Of a stretch of 64,000 bases of DNA, positions 26,088-34,915 are shown in pieces. Location of the stretch: positions 248,001 through 312,000 of the forward strand of contig NZ_NIDE01000003.1 in NCBI RefSeq assembly GCF_002197845.1. Direction: 5' to 3'. This stretch comes from Fimbriiglobus ruber. GTDB lineage: Bacteria; Planctomycetota; Planctomycetia; Gemmatales; Gemmataceae. The notes under the pieces were generated by a model that was not told where the DNA came from, searched no databases, and saw only the letters and a list, made by a program, of their open reading frames with translations. Each line of letters begins with the position of its first letter. Position 1 is the first letter of the stretch. The translations under genes were made by a program, and so were the position numbers.

Positions 26088-28757
26088 TTATTCCGGCTGA
26101 ACCCCGTATGCGGCGAGCTTGCTACCGGCTGGGGCGCGGAGGAACGTGGCGTCGTCCGCCGGGTTCGGCGGCGGGAGCGGCGGGTCGGCCACCTCGGCGG
26201 CGTTGATGTTCACCTTGCCTTCTTTCGTCTCCTTGTCCCGCGCGTTGTCGCTCGCCTTCAAGGACGGGAGGTTCGGCCCCGGCGTGGTGACGATTTCCTT
26301 GGTGCCGGCGAAATAGTTCCGGATGAGCGTGACCTGCTGCTTCGGGCTCGCCAGGGGGTGGTCGGACGACAGGCCGGCGTTCGCGATCGTGTGGAACGTG
26401 TTGTTCGCGATGACCAGATCGTAAGGGGCGTCCGCGGCCAGCCGGCCGGTGAGCCAGACGCCGTTGTCGAAGTTGAACACGCGGTTGTTCCGCAACTCGA
26501 AATCGCGGACCGACCCGTCGACCTTGATGCCCGCCTGCCCCGGGCCTTCAAAACGACAATTCTTGACGGCCACGTACTGGTTCCCGGCGGTCAGCGAGAG
26601 ACCGGCTTCGGTCTTTTGGTCGGCGACCACCCGGCAGCGGGTCAGCTGGATCGGGCGTTCCGCCGCCCCGGCCGCGTTCTGGAGTTGGAAGCCCGCCCCG
26701 CGAGGGTTTTTGACGGTGACGTTCTCGATGACCAGCCCGGGACAGCTCGCCCGGATCACGACGCCGTGGTCGATCGTGCCGTTGAGGTCCAACACCAAGC
26801 CGGAAACGCGGACGCCGTCGACGTAAGTGATCTCCAGGGCCGCCACCGCCCGGGACGTGCCACCCTTCGGCGCCCACACGACCGACTTGGCCGCGTTGCC
26901 GGCTTCGATCTTGATGCCCCGTTTCTTCTTGTCGGACCCGGCGTCGGCCAGCCGGAACGGGGGCTCTTCGATGCGGTCATCGAGGATCAGGACGGTATCA
27001 TTCGGCCCGGCCTGGTCCAGCGCCCCGCGAAGGGTGTTGAGCGTCCGGTCGGCGTCCGGTCCCGACGCTTTGGCCGAGACGTACCACGTCCGCGGCTCGC
27101 CCGGACCTGACGGCTTGGGCGTCGTTTTCGAGAACACGAACCAAACGGCCACGCCCACGACGGAAAGGGCGACGAACGCGGCGGCCACCCCGATGGCGGC
27201 GAACAGCAGAAGCTTCTTCTTGCTCTTGTCCCCGGTCGCTTTCCCGGTCTGGCGGTCGTTCCGCCGCGCCCCACTTTTCTTGCCGCTGTCGCCCACCCGC
27301 GAGCGGTCGGTATCGATCTGGGCGTTCGTTTGGGTGTCGGACGCCAACCCTTCCCAAAACGCGTCGACCGCCGGGGCGGTGGGCTGTGCGGCCGCAACAG
27401 GGGTCGCGGCCACCGGCGTCGCCTGCGCCATGGGCGCGGGTGTGACGACAATGGTCGGTTGGCCGGTTGCGGGCACGGCCGTGGCCACGCGGGTCGCGGC
27501 GCCGCTCGCGGGAGTGCCGGCGACCGTCGCGCCGCCATCTGCCCGCGCCGTCAAGGGACCGCCGGCGGCTCGGGTCGCGTCGGACCGCGGAATCGCGGTG
27601 AACGCCGAGCCGGTCATCGTACTCGGCGCCGGCCCGTACACCTTCGACGTGATCGTGCCGCCGGTCCCCGGACCCATGGCCGCCGGGGAGAGACGCGGCA
27701 TCTCGCGCTCGTCCGGCGGCGGGATCGGAACTTGAACCCACGGGACGAGGGCGGCCAGGACGTCGGCCGGCGTCTGAAAGCGGTTGTCCGCCTCCTTCGC
27801 CATCAGTTTCGTCACGATGTCCGAAATCTCTTGCGGGATCTCGGGCCGGAGCGAGCGGACCGAGACCGGTTCGCGGGTCTGGTGCCACAGCAATTTCTGG
27901 GCGACCGTGCCGTCCGGGAACGGGGGTTGGCCGGTGAGCAGGAAGTAAAACGTCCCGCCGAGCGAATACAGGTCAGCTCGGATGTCGACCGTGTGGCTCT
28001 CGATCGCCTGTTCGGGGGCCAGATAGTCGGCCGTCCCGAGGATGTTCTCGTCGTACTTCCGGGTGATCTGGTCGTCTTCGTCGCGGAAGAACCGGGCGAG
28101 CCCGAGGTCGAGGATCTTAACCACCCCGGACCGGTCGATCAGGATGTTGCCCGGTTTGATGTCCCGGTGGACGAGGCCCATTTCGTGGGCGTGCTGGAGC
28201 CCGATCGCGGAGCCGTAGATGTAGTGGGCCGCGCGGGTGGGCGGGAGCGGGCCGGACTTCTTGATGAGGTCCTGCAGACTGGCCCCGTCGACGTACTCCA
28301 TGACGAGGAAGTGAATGTTGTCGTCCTGGTCGATGTCGTACGCCCGGACGAGGTTCGGGTGGTCGACGGCCGCGATGGCGCGGGCCTCGCGGTAGAACCG
28401 CTCGCGGGCCGCGTCGTCCGCCCCCTTGGCGGCCGGCAGGACTTTCACCGCTACCCGGCGGCGCATGAGCTTGTGTTCGCAGAGGAACACCTGCCCCATA
28501 CCCCCGCTGCCGATCCGCTCCAGAACCTTGTATTTCCCGATCGAGAACCGCTTCCACTTGCCGGCAAGAATCTGCTCGGCCTGAAAGTGCGTGATGATCC
28601 CGTCCCGGATGAGAAACCCGGCGACCTTGGTCGGGTCGGTCGGGAAGTCCGCCGCACCGCGCATACGCGACAAGTAGGCCGTCAACTTCGTGTCGTCGGC
28701 GACCCCGCTCTTTTTCACCAGGTCCAGGAATTCTTCCGCTGTTTCGGGAGCGGGCAT
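26088..28757 (-). CDS. membrane Ser/Thr protein kinase with beta-helix sensor
   Basis: 889 residues from ATG 28757 (GGAG 7 nt upstream). Residues 1-72 form an N-terminal module shared with the kinase at 29814. The kinase domain (about 75-345) has GSGGMGQV, catalytic Lys105 (VAVKVL), HRDIKPGN (Asp199), DLGLARF (Asp217, Leu replaces Phe of DFG) and GTADYLAPEQ. A Thr/Ala/Pro-rich linker leads to one membrane helix (about 514-543). The outer C-terminal part (about 555-889) has right-handed beta-helix repeats (GIKIEAGNAAKSV, GVVIRASCPGLVIENVTVKN). Such receptors phosphorylate cytoplasmic targets in response to envelope signals; ligand unknown. Confidence 0.9.
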   Translation of the reverse strand: MPAPETAEEFLDLVKKSGVADDTKLTAYLSRMRGAADFPTDPTKVAGFLIRDGIITHFQAEQILAGKWKRFSIGKYKVLERIGSGGMGQVFLCEHKLMRRRVAVKVLPAAKGADDAARERFYREARAIAAVDHPNLVRAYDIDQDDNIHFLVMEYVDGASLQDLIKKSGPLPPTRAAHYIYGSAIGLQHAHEMGLVHRDIKPGNILIDRSGVVKILDLGLARFFRDEDDQITRKYDENILGTADYLAPEQAIESHTVDIRADLYSLGGTFYFLLTGQPPFPDGTVAQKLLWHQTREPVSVRSLRPEIPQEISDIVTKLMAKEADNRFQTPADVLAALVPWVQVPIPPPDEREMPRLSPAAMGPGTGGTITSKVYGPAPSTMTGSAFTAIPRSDATRAAGGPLTARADGGATVAGTPASGAATRVATAVPATGQPTIVVTPAPMAQATPVAATPVAAAQPTAPAVDAFWEGLASDTQTNAQIDTDRSRVGDSGKKSGARRNDRQTGKATGDKSKKKLLLFAAIGVAAAFVALSVVGVAVWFVFSKTTPKPSGPGEPRTWYVSAKASGPDADRTLNTLRGALDQAGPNDTVLILDDRIEEPPFRLADAGSDKKKRGIKIEAGNAAKSVVWAPKGGTSRAVAALEITYVDGVRVSGLVLDLNGTIDHGVVIRASCPGLVIENVTVKNPRGAGFQLQNAAGAAERPIQLTRCRVVADQKTEAGLSLTAGNQYVAVKNCRFEGPGQAGIKVDGSVRDFELRNNRVFNFDNGVWLTGRLAADAPYDLVIANNTFHTIANAGLSSDHPLASPKQQVTLIRNYFAGTKEIVTTPGPNLPSLKASDNARDKETKEGKVNINAAEVADPPLPPPNPADDATFLRAPAGSKLAAYGVQPE

Positions 28758-29224
28758 CGAAGATCTCCGTGATATCGGGCCCGACAGACGAAAGCGAGCC
28801 GGCACGGGTATCGGCGTTAACCGAACTATAGGCCACACCGGGCGGATCGCGGGATTTTACCGACGTTCCCCAACCGATGCACGGCTTCTTTTCCCCACAT
28901 TGACGATAATCGACCGGGTCGCGGTGGGGTGCAACGGATGTTCCGATCGGAGCGGCCGCCGATTTTAGGGATAATACGACAAAAAACCGGAACCGTCGAA
29001 TACTCGTGCAAAGAACACGCCGCCTCGTTTCGGACCACAACTTCCCGCAATAAATGAGCAACGAAGGTCGTAAAAAATGAGAACCATCGTTCTTACCACT
29101 TCGCAACCCGAGACGTTCAAACACTTTCAGCGTGCATTATATCGAGAGTTTTCGATCAGTGGGGGATGAAGATTCCCCGCGGCCGTGTTCCGTTCTCACA
29201 ATCACATTCTCCCCGACCAGAGCT

Positions 29225-29376
29225 GCGAAAGCCCCAGGCGAGCTGGAGTTCGAGGGCTCGCTTGCGATTTCCGCGCCACCCGACGACCCGTTCAAGTCGG
29301 TCGAGAAATAGGGCGCCAAGCCGTACGTCATCCCCAAGGCGAAGGACGTCGTCGCGCTGCCGGCCGTGGTAGAGTA
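29225..29376 (+). pseudogene. decayed C-terminal coding remnant
   Basis: In the 1-kb gap between the two kinase genes, one frame reads like the end of a protein (ELEFEGSLAISAPPDDPFK), meets an in-frame TAG at about 29309, then continues (GAKPYVIPKAKDVVALPA) to a second TAG near 29374. The pattern suggests a decayed gene end; no start is seen. The rest of 28839-29774 holds no gene I can support. Confidence 0.4.
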
Positions 29377-29813
29377 GTGAGCCGGGCGGCACTTCGTGCA
29401 TGCCGAGTGAGTGTTGAAGTAATGGAGTAGTGGAGTCCGGCGGGCGCGGGGACTGTCGTTCCCGCTCGCCCAAAACAGTTGTGCAAATCTTGGAGACGAG
29501 AAACGTCTCATTCCGGAGCCCCGGAGTGACGATCGTAGAGGTCATGAGGGCTGATCGGTTGATCCGGAACCGAATCCCGTCCCCGCGAATTTTGAAAGTC
29601 GGTTTCCAATAGTCGATGTGGGGAAATGCGGTATGTTAATCTCTAGCAATCTTTCCCGATCTAACGACGCGGTCAGCCGGTACTCGTCCCCGTCCGGTGT
29701 GGTCGCGTGAGTCGGCCGGCAACCTCTTCCGCCCCTGAGAACGAGTCTTCCGTTCCTCCGGCCCGGCCGTCTGTGTGTTCATCAGACATCACAGTCGCAG
29801 CGCGGATACCCCT

Positions 29814-31859
29814 ATGGCTGCCGCCCCATCGACGACAACGGACCTGTTGGACCTGATCCGCCGGAGCGGCCTACTGACGCCGGAAGCGTTGGATACCGTT
29901 CTGAAACAGCGATCGAGCCCGCCGAGTAGCCCTTCCTCGTTAGCGTCCTACCTCGTCAAGACCGGCTCGCTCACGTCATTTCAAGCCAAAATGCTCCTGT
30001 CCGGTAAGCACCGCGGGTTCCGGCTCGGGGCCTACATCCTCCGCGACCAGATCGGGCAAGGCGGCATGGGGGCGGTCTACCTGGCCGAACACGAAACCCT
30101 CCGCCGGCGGGTCGCGATCAAGGTGCTGTCGACCGGCGGCACCGCCGCCGTCGATCGCCTGTTGCGCGAGGCCCGCTCGGCGGCCGCCCTCGACCACCCG
30201 AACATCGTTCACCTTTACGACATCGCCAGCCAGGGACCGACCCACTACCTGGTCATGGAATACGTCGACGGCCAAACGCTCGACAAACTCGTCGCGGACG
30301 ACGGGCCGCTGCCTTGTTCCAAGGCCGTCGAATACGCGGCCCAGACCGCGGCCGGGCTCCAACACGCCTTCGAGAAAGGGTTCGTCCACCGGGACATCAA
30401 GCCCGCGAACCTGATGCTCGCCCGCGACGGGACCGTCAAAATTCTCGACATGGGCTTGGCCCGATCGCCCGCGTCGGGGGAGGCGGGAGCCGAGGGGCCG
30501 GACCACGGCACGCCCGTCGGCACCGCCGACTATATCTCCCCCGAACAGGCCATGAGCGCGCCCGACCAGGACATCCGGGCGGACATCTACAGCCTCGGCG
30601 CGACCTTCTTCACCCTCGTCGTCGGCCGCCCGCCGTTCGACGGCAACACGACGCAGAAGCTTCTCCAACATCAAATCAAGACACCCCCGTCACTGAGCGC
30701 GCTCGATCCCTCGTTCCCGAAGGGCCTCGCGGCGGTCGTGGCCCGGATGTTGGCGAAGCGGCCGGACGACCGGTACGCGACGCCGGCCGAGGTGGTCACC
30801 GCGCTGGCCCCGTGGATGCAGAACAGCACACGGGTCGTCATCGCGCTTTCCCATACCGACCTGGCCCAGAAGCCGGAATTTCAGGACACGCTGGCCGAGG
30901 TCGTCGGCGCCGGCGCGAAGCGTTCACCCGACGCGCCAGCCGAGGTCGTCCGCGAGCAACACCGGCCGCGACGACGCCTGGCGGCCGTCGGATTAGCGGC
31001 GTTCGCTCTCATCGCGAGCGTGGGCGTCATCGCCGCGCTGGGCGGGTTTACCGCGTCCCCGCCCGCGTCGGTGGCCGCGGCGTCGAACCTACCTGCCGCC
31101 GATCCAAAGACCGCGGCTGACAAAGACGCGGCCGCCCAACCGACAAAGCCGCGGGACGAATCGGTCTTCGCCCCGGCCACGTTGTTGAGTGAAAGAATCG
31201 CCGGCAAGTCGACCCAGCAGGACGCTGCCGTATCGCTGACCGCGGGCCCATCGCGCGCCGCCACCGCTCCCCCGGTCAAACTGGCCGCGGACGGCAACGT
31301 CCTGTTCACCCTCGACCTCGGACCGATTCCCGAGTTCGACGTGGTGATCGAGAACGGGAAGCCGACGCCTCCCGACCTGAAACTGCCGTTCGGGATGGGG
31401 GCCTGGGTGTGGAAGAAGGGGGCAGTCGGTGCCTTCCGGTGTATGACGATCGAAGGCGCGAAAGCGATCGGCGTGACGAACCTGAACGACGCCGGGAGCG
31501 CCCAATATTCGGTCGAACTGGAAACGGCGCTGCGACTCAAGATCGAACCGGAGAAACAATACCGGGTCACGGTCGGGTATCTCACCGCGAACGAGGCCAA
31601 GGGCTTCGTCGAGGTCATGAACAAGGAATACAAGAAGGTCGGTCGAGCCGAGGTGGTCGCCAAGCAGGGATGGCAAGTCGCGGAAGTCCTCTTCACCCGC
31701 CCGGCCGACAGCCACGTCCGGCTCGTCGTCGAAAATACCGCGGTCGGCGAAGGAAACACGTTGTTCGTCAAGTCCGTCGATATTTCCCCGCCGAGTAGCG
31801 CCTCTCCAATGCTTCGCGCGGCCCGCCACGGTCAGCCCGGAGGCGCGTTAGTTTTTTGA
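29814..31859 (+). CDS. membrane Ser/Thr protein kinase
   Basis: 681 residues from ATG 29814; a GTG at 29775 is also possible. The N-terminal module (residues 10-72: LLDLIRRSG...LASYLVKTG...FQAKMLLSGKHRGF) matches that of the kinase at 26088-28757. The kinase domain has GQGGMGAV, Lys103 (VAIKVL), HRDIKPAN (Asp194) and DMGLARS (Met replaces Phe of DFG), then SPEQ and a typical C-lobe. One membrane helix lies at about 388-412. The outer C-terminal part (about 470-681) has no recognised family but ends in a beta-rich domain with VVIENGKPTPPDLKLPFG. Divergent from the other kinase gene. Confidence 0.9.
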   Translation: MAAAPSTTTDLLDLIRRSGLLTPEALDTVLKQRSSPPSSPSSLASYLVKTGSLTSFQAKMLLSGKHRGFRLGAYILRDQIGQGGMGAVYLAEHETLRRRVAIKVLSTGGTAAVDRLLREARSAAALDHPNIVHLYDIASQGPTHYLVMEYVDGQTLDKLVADDGPLPCSKAVEYAAQTAAGLQHAFEKGFVHRDIKPANLMLARDGTVKILDMGLARSPASGEAGAEGPDHGTPVGTADYISPEQAMSAPDQDIRADIYSLGATFFTLVVGRPPFDGNTTQKLLQHQIKTPPSLSALDPSFPKGLAAVVARMLAKRPDDRYATPAEVVTALAPWMQNSTRVVIALSHTDLAQKPEFQDTLAEVVGAGAKRSPDAPAEVVREQHRPRRRLAAVGLAAFALIASVGVIAALGGFTASPPASVAAASNLPAADPKTAADKDAAAQPTKPRDESVFAPATLLSERIAGKSTQQDAAVSLTAGPSRAATAPPVKLAADGNVLFTLDLGPIPEFDVVIENGKPTPPDLKLPFGMGAWVWKKGAVGAFRCMTIEGAKAIGVTNLNDAGSAQYSVELETALRLKIEPEKQYRVTVGYLTANEAKGFVEVMNKEYKKVGRAEVVAKQGWQVAEVLFTRPADSHVRLVVENTAVGEGNTLFVKSVDISPPSSASPMLRAARHGQPGGALVF

Positions 31860-31950
31860 GTCGATGCTGCGGCTCCAACGTCTCCATTTTTTCGTCGTCG
31901 GCTGGCGGCGGAACGGCGTTAATAAGGGGGAAGACCCGAACGAGCCTCTC

Positions 31951-32535
31951 ATGCCAGACCCAGGACCGCCCCCCGACCCCGATACCGACCTGATCCGGCG
32001 GTGGCAGGGCGGGGACCGGGCCGCGTTTGAAGGGCTCGTCCGCGCGTGGCAGGGGCCGGTCGCCCGGTTCCTCGCGCGGCTCACCGGGTCCGCGGACCAG
32101 GCCCGCGATTTGACCCAGGACGTGTTCCTCCGCGTCTACCTCTCCGCGGGCAAATACCGGGACGACGGCCGGTTCTCGGCGTGGCTCTTCCGCGTCGCCG
32201 TGAACCTCGCACGGGACGCCGCACGGCGGACGTCCCGCCGCCCGGTGGCCGCCCTGCCCGAGACCGAACCGCCCTCCCCGGGGCCGTCGGCTGACGGGCA
32301 GTTCGAAGACCGCGAGCGAGCCGCGGGCGTCGCCGCCGCGCTGGCCGAGCTGTCGCCCCCGCTCCGCGAGGTCGTTCTCTTGCGGCACTACGAAGACATG
32401 AGTTTCGAGGAGATGGCCCGGCTCCTCGGCACACCGGCCAGCACGCTCAAATCCCGGTTCACGGTCGCCCTCCGACAACTCCAGGAACGGCTCACCGCGA
32501 ACGGGTTCGCCCCCGAGGACTGTCATGATCTGTGA
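31951..32535 (+). CDS. ECF-type RNA polymerase sigma factor
   Basis: 194 residues from ATG 31951; the frame is open to 31864 upstream without a better start. Region 2 (DLIRRWQGGDRAAFEGLVRAW...QDVFLRVYLSAG) and region 4 (LSPPLREVVLLRHYEDMSFEEMARLLGTPASTLKSRF, a helix-turn-helix) match ECF sigma-70 proteins, which direct RNA polymerase to stress or envelope genes. The stop overlaps the anti-sigma gene by 11 nt, indicating an operon and translational coupling. Confidence 0.93.
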   Translation: MPDPGPPPDPDTDLIRRWQGGDRAAFEGLVRAWQGPVARFLARLTGSADQARDLTQDVFLRVYLSAGKYRDDGRFSAWLFRVAVNLARDAARRTSRRPVAALPETEPPSPGPSADGQFEDRERAAGVAAALAELSPPLREVVLLRHYEDMSFEEMARLLGTPASTLKSRFTVALRQLQERLTANGFAPEDCHDL

Positions 32536-33211
32536 CGACGTGCGGGGGCACCTCCCGCTTTACCTCACGGCCGACCTGCCGCCGCCCACCGCGGCGGCCG
32601 TCCGCGACCACCTGGCCGGTTGCGGCGCGTGCCGGGCCGACCACGCCGACCTACTGGCCGTTCGCAGTCTTCTCGATGCGGCGCCTTTGCCTGTTGTCCC
32701 GCCGGTCGACCTGGGCGCGGTGTACCAGGCGGCGCTCGCGCGGCACGCACAGTCCGCCCGGCTCGGGCGGCGCGGGGCGTGTGCCGCGGCCGCCCTGGCC
32801 GCCGGGATCGCGTTCCTGGCGCTGGTGCCGCGGGTCGAGATCACCTTGGGAGCGAGCGAGTTCGCCGTCCGCTGGGGTCTTCCGGCTCCCGTTGTGCCGC
32901 AACCCGTTGCACCGATTCCGCCTCCACCCGCACCGCCGGCCGGACCCGGCCCGAGTGAGTACGCGAACCTCGTCCGGCAGCAGGCCGAGACGGAGGCCCG
33001 ACTCCACGACTTGAAAGACCTTCTCCTGACGCTCGCCGCCGACGTGGACGAGCGGGACCAGAAGCAGAAAGACAGGATTGCCGTCGTCTTGCAACAACTC
33101 CGCGGGCTCGACGCCTCGACGCGCGAGCAATTCCGCGAGACCGAGAAAACCAACTCGGCACTGTACACCGCCGTTTTCGATAAACCCCGGACGGAAGGAG
33201 CGAGACCGTGA
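32525..33211 (+). CDS. zinc-finger anti-sigma factor
   Basis: 228 residues. N-terminal ZAS-type motif H-x3-C-x2-C (His29, Cys33, Cys36 in VRDHLAGCGACRAD) binds zinc and the sigma factor. A membrane helix follows (ACAAAALAAGIAFLALVP, about 80-98), then a Pro-rich linker and a periplasmic coiled-coil-like region (ANLVRQQAETEARLHDLKD). It overlaps the sigma gene by 11 nt and the next gene by 4 nt (GTGA). Expected to hold the sigma factor until an envelope signal triggers release. Confidence 0.88.
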   Translation: MICDDVRGHLPLYLTADLPPPTAAAVRDHLAGCGACRADHADLLAVRSLLDAAPLPVVPPVDLGAVYQAALARHAQSARLGRRGACAAAALAAGIAFLALVPRVEITLGASEFAVRWGLPAPVVPQPVAPIPPPPAPPAGPGPSEYANLVRQQAETEARLHDLKDLLLTLAADVDERDQKQKDRIAVVLQQLRGLDASTREQFRETEKTNSALYTAVFDKPRTEGARP

Positions 33212-34704
33212 ACCGTATCGCTATTGTCGTAGCCGCTTTTCTCATCGCGTTGACCCCGGCCGCCTTCGGCCAAACCCCGAACGTGACGGCAGAAGTATCC
33301 AATCTCACCAAGGCAGTGGATCAAGCGGCGACGGCTCAGGCACAAAAGCAGAAAGAAGGCGAGCGGACCGAAGACATTGAAATCCTGCGGCGCATCCTCA
33401 ATAAAACTCTCGGGGCACCGGACGGAACCGCGGTCATTTACTGGCCGATCCAAAATTCCCTTTTGAACGAAGCGTATGACCGCGCTCCCGGGAATCGCCC
33501 GCCGGGCGACGCGAACGCCAAAGGCACGACCGCGCTTCTTCGTCCCGAGACCGGAGCGTACAACCCGCTCTTTCCCAACAGCAACACCATCGCCACTTTC
33601 ACTTACAACAACGCTTCGACGCCAGCCCGCGCCGGTGGAGACCCGATCGACGGAATCTACCTGGCCGGGCACGGGGTGGTCTTCACACTCCGCATCCCGG
33701 CGTCGGCCGGGGTCACGCTCCACGAGCCGGTCAAGGTCGTCGGTCTGAGCGAGGTGTGCGCGAAGTGCCACGGCGAAAAATCGCAAGCCGATATTGAAAA
33801 GACGATGGCACCGCCGCCGCCGCCGACCGAGTGGGAACAAACCCGCGGTCAACTCCGAGCGCCCACGTCGACACCCCCGTCCACCCCGCCCGCGGCCAAG
33901 CCCGTTCTGATATGCAAGCCGGGTGAACTGGCTTACGCCGTCATCGAGAAACTGACCGCGAACGCGCGGCACATTCGCCACTTGCCGGTCGGCGAGAACA
34001 TAACCTTTGTGGTCACCTACGAAGGACACAGTGCGGCGGTCAGAGACTCGGCCGCCAAGGGACCGATGATCTGGGACGCCAATACGGGCAGGCCATTACA
34101 GGCGGCAGGCGGCCCCCAGACGGCGGGCGGCTTCGGGGCGTCGAACGGCGATTGGTACGGCGTACCGGTCTTACCGAGCGGAACCTGGCTTAACGGGAAT
34201 CCCCCGGCGTCGGGTGGCAGGCCGGGGTTCTCGCCCGAAGAAGTCAACCTCCTCACCCTGGGCGACCTGCACCTGAAACAGAACAAACCCAAAGAGGCGG
34301 CGGAAGCCTACGAACGCGCTCTGTCGCGGTATAAGGCACCCGTGTTCCGCATGTCCGCGCCGCCGCGGATGACCCCGGCACAAGTCAGTGAATTGATCGG
34401 CGAACACCAACAGAACGTGCGCGGCATCTACCGACAACTCGCGCTAGCGTGGCTCACGGTCGGAGATTTGGACAGATCCCAGGCCGCCCTCGATCAATCG
34501 CGGAAGTTCCGGATCGAACTGGCGGACAAGGCCGATCCCGCCGCGGCGGCCGCCGTTCTCGTCCCGGCCAAGCTGATCATCTCCGTCGCCAAGGCCGATC
34601 TCGACAAGGCCGGCGGCGACCCGTCCGCGTTCCGGAAAGCGGTCAAGATCGAGACGATCGGCTTTCCCCCGCCGGACGTGAAAAAAGCCGCACCCGGTCC
34701 GTGA
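33208..34704 (+). CDS. secreted protein with one CxxCH heme-type motif
   Basis: 498 residues, GTG start overlapping the anti-sigma stop (GTGA). Signal peptide at 1-22 (MNRIAIVVAAFLIALTPAA). A single CAKCH at Cys184-Cys187-His188 could attach a c-type heme. The preceding region resembles a mono-heme cytochrome-like fold but no further family was recognised. A TPR-like segment (LTLGDLHLKQNKPKEAAEAYERAL, about 345-370) and a second helical pair follow. Third gene of the sigma/anti-sigma operon, so it may be a target or partner of that signalling pair. Confidence 0.82.
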   Translation: MNRIAIVVAAFLIALTPAAFGQTPNVTAEVSNLTKAVDQAATAQAQKQKEGERTEDIEILRRILNKTLGAPDGTAVIYWPIQNSLLNEAYDRAPGNRPPGDANAKGTTALLRPETGAYNPLFPNSNTIATFTYNNASTPARAGGDPIDGIYLAGHGVVFTLRIPASAGVTLHEPVKVVGLSEVCAKCHGEKSQADIEKTMAPPPPPTEWEQTRGQLRAPTSTPPSTPPAAKPVLICKPGELAYAVIEKLTANARHIRHLPVGENITFVVTYEGHSAAVRDSAAKGPMIWDANTGRPLQAAGGPQTAGGFGASNGDWYGVPVLPSGTWLNGNPPASGGRPGFSPEEVNLLTLGDLHLKQNKPKEAAEAYERALSRYKAPVFRMSAPPRMTPAQVSELIGEHQQNVRGIYRQLALAWLTVGDLDRSQAALDQSRKFRIELADKADPAAAAAVLVPAKLIISVAKADLDKAGGDPSAFRKAVKIETIGFPPPDVKKAAPGP

Positions 34705-34751
34705 AATCACTCGTGGCGGAATCGATCGAGCAAACAAACACAGAGCCCATG

Positions 34752-34780
34752 GAGAGCGGCAGTTGTCATCTGCCGCCCTC
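34752..34780 (+). terminator. rho-independent-type hairpin
   Basis: GCGGCAG (34756-34762) pairs with CTGCCGC (34770-34776) around a 7-nt loop, with flanking GAG/CTC pairs. It is followed by a short TTCTTT run. It lies 50 nt after the CxxCH protein gene and in front of the convergent gene at 34916. Confidence 0.55.
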
Positions 34781-34915
34781 CGCGGGCTTCTTTGACTGAC
34801 CCAGTAACGATCGGGTCACACGCGATTGTTTATTTTTCTCTTTTCAGAAGATGAGGGCCTTCGTCGGACGTGAGTGGCGTGGTTTTCACCGCGACTTCGA
34901 GCACGACTTTTTCTG

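Noticed and set aside
25701-27110. Long plus-strand frame of 469 codons
   Set aside because: Opposite-strand shadow of the Ser/Thr kinase gene; composition reflects GC-rich codons of the other strand.
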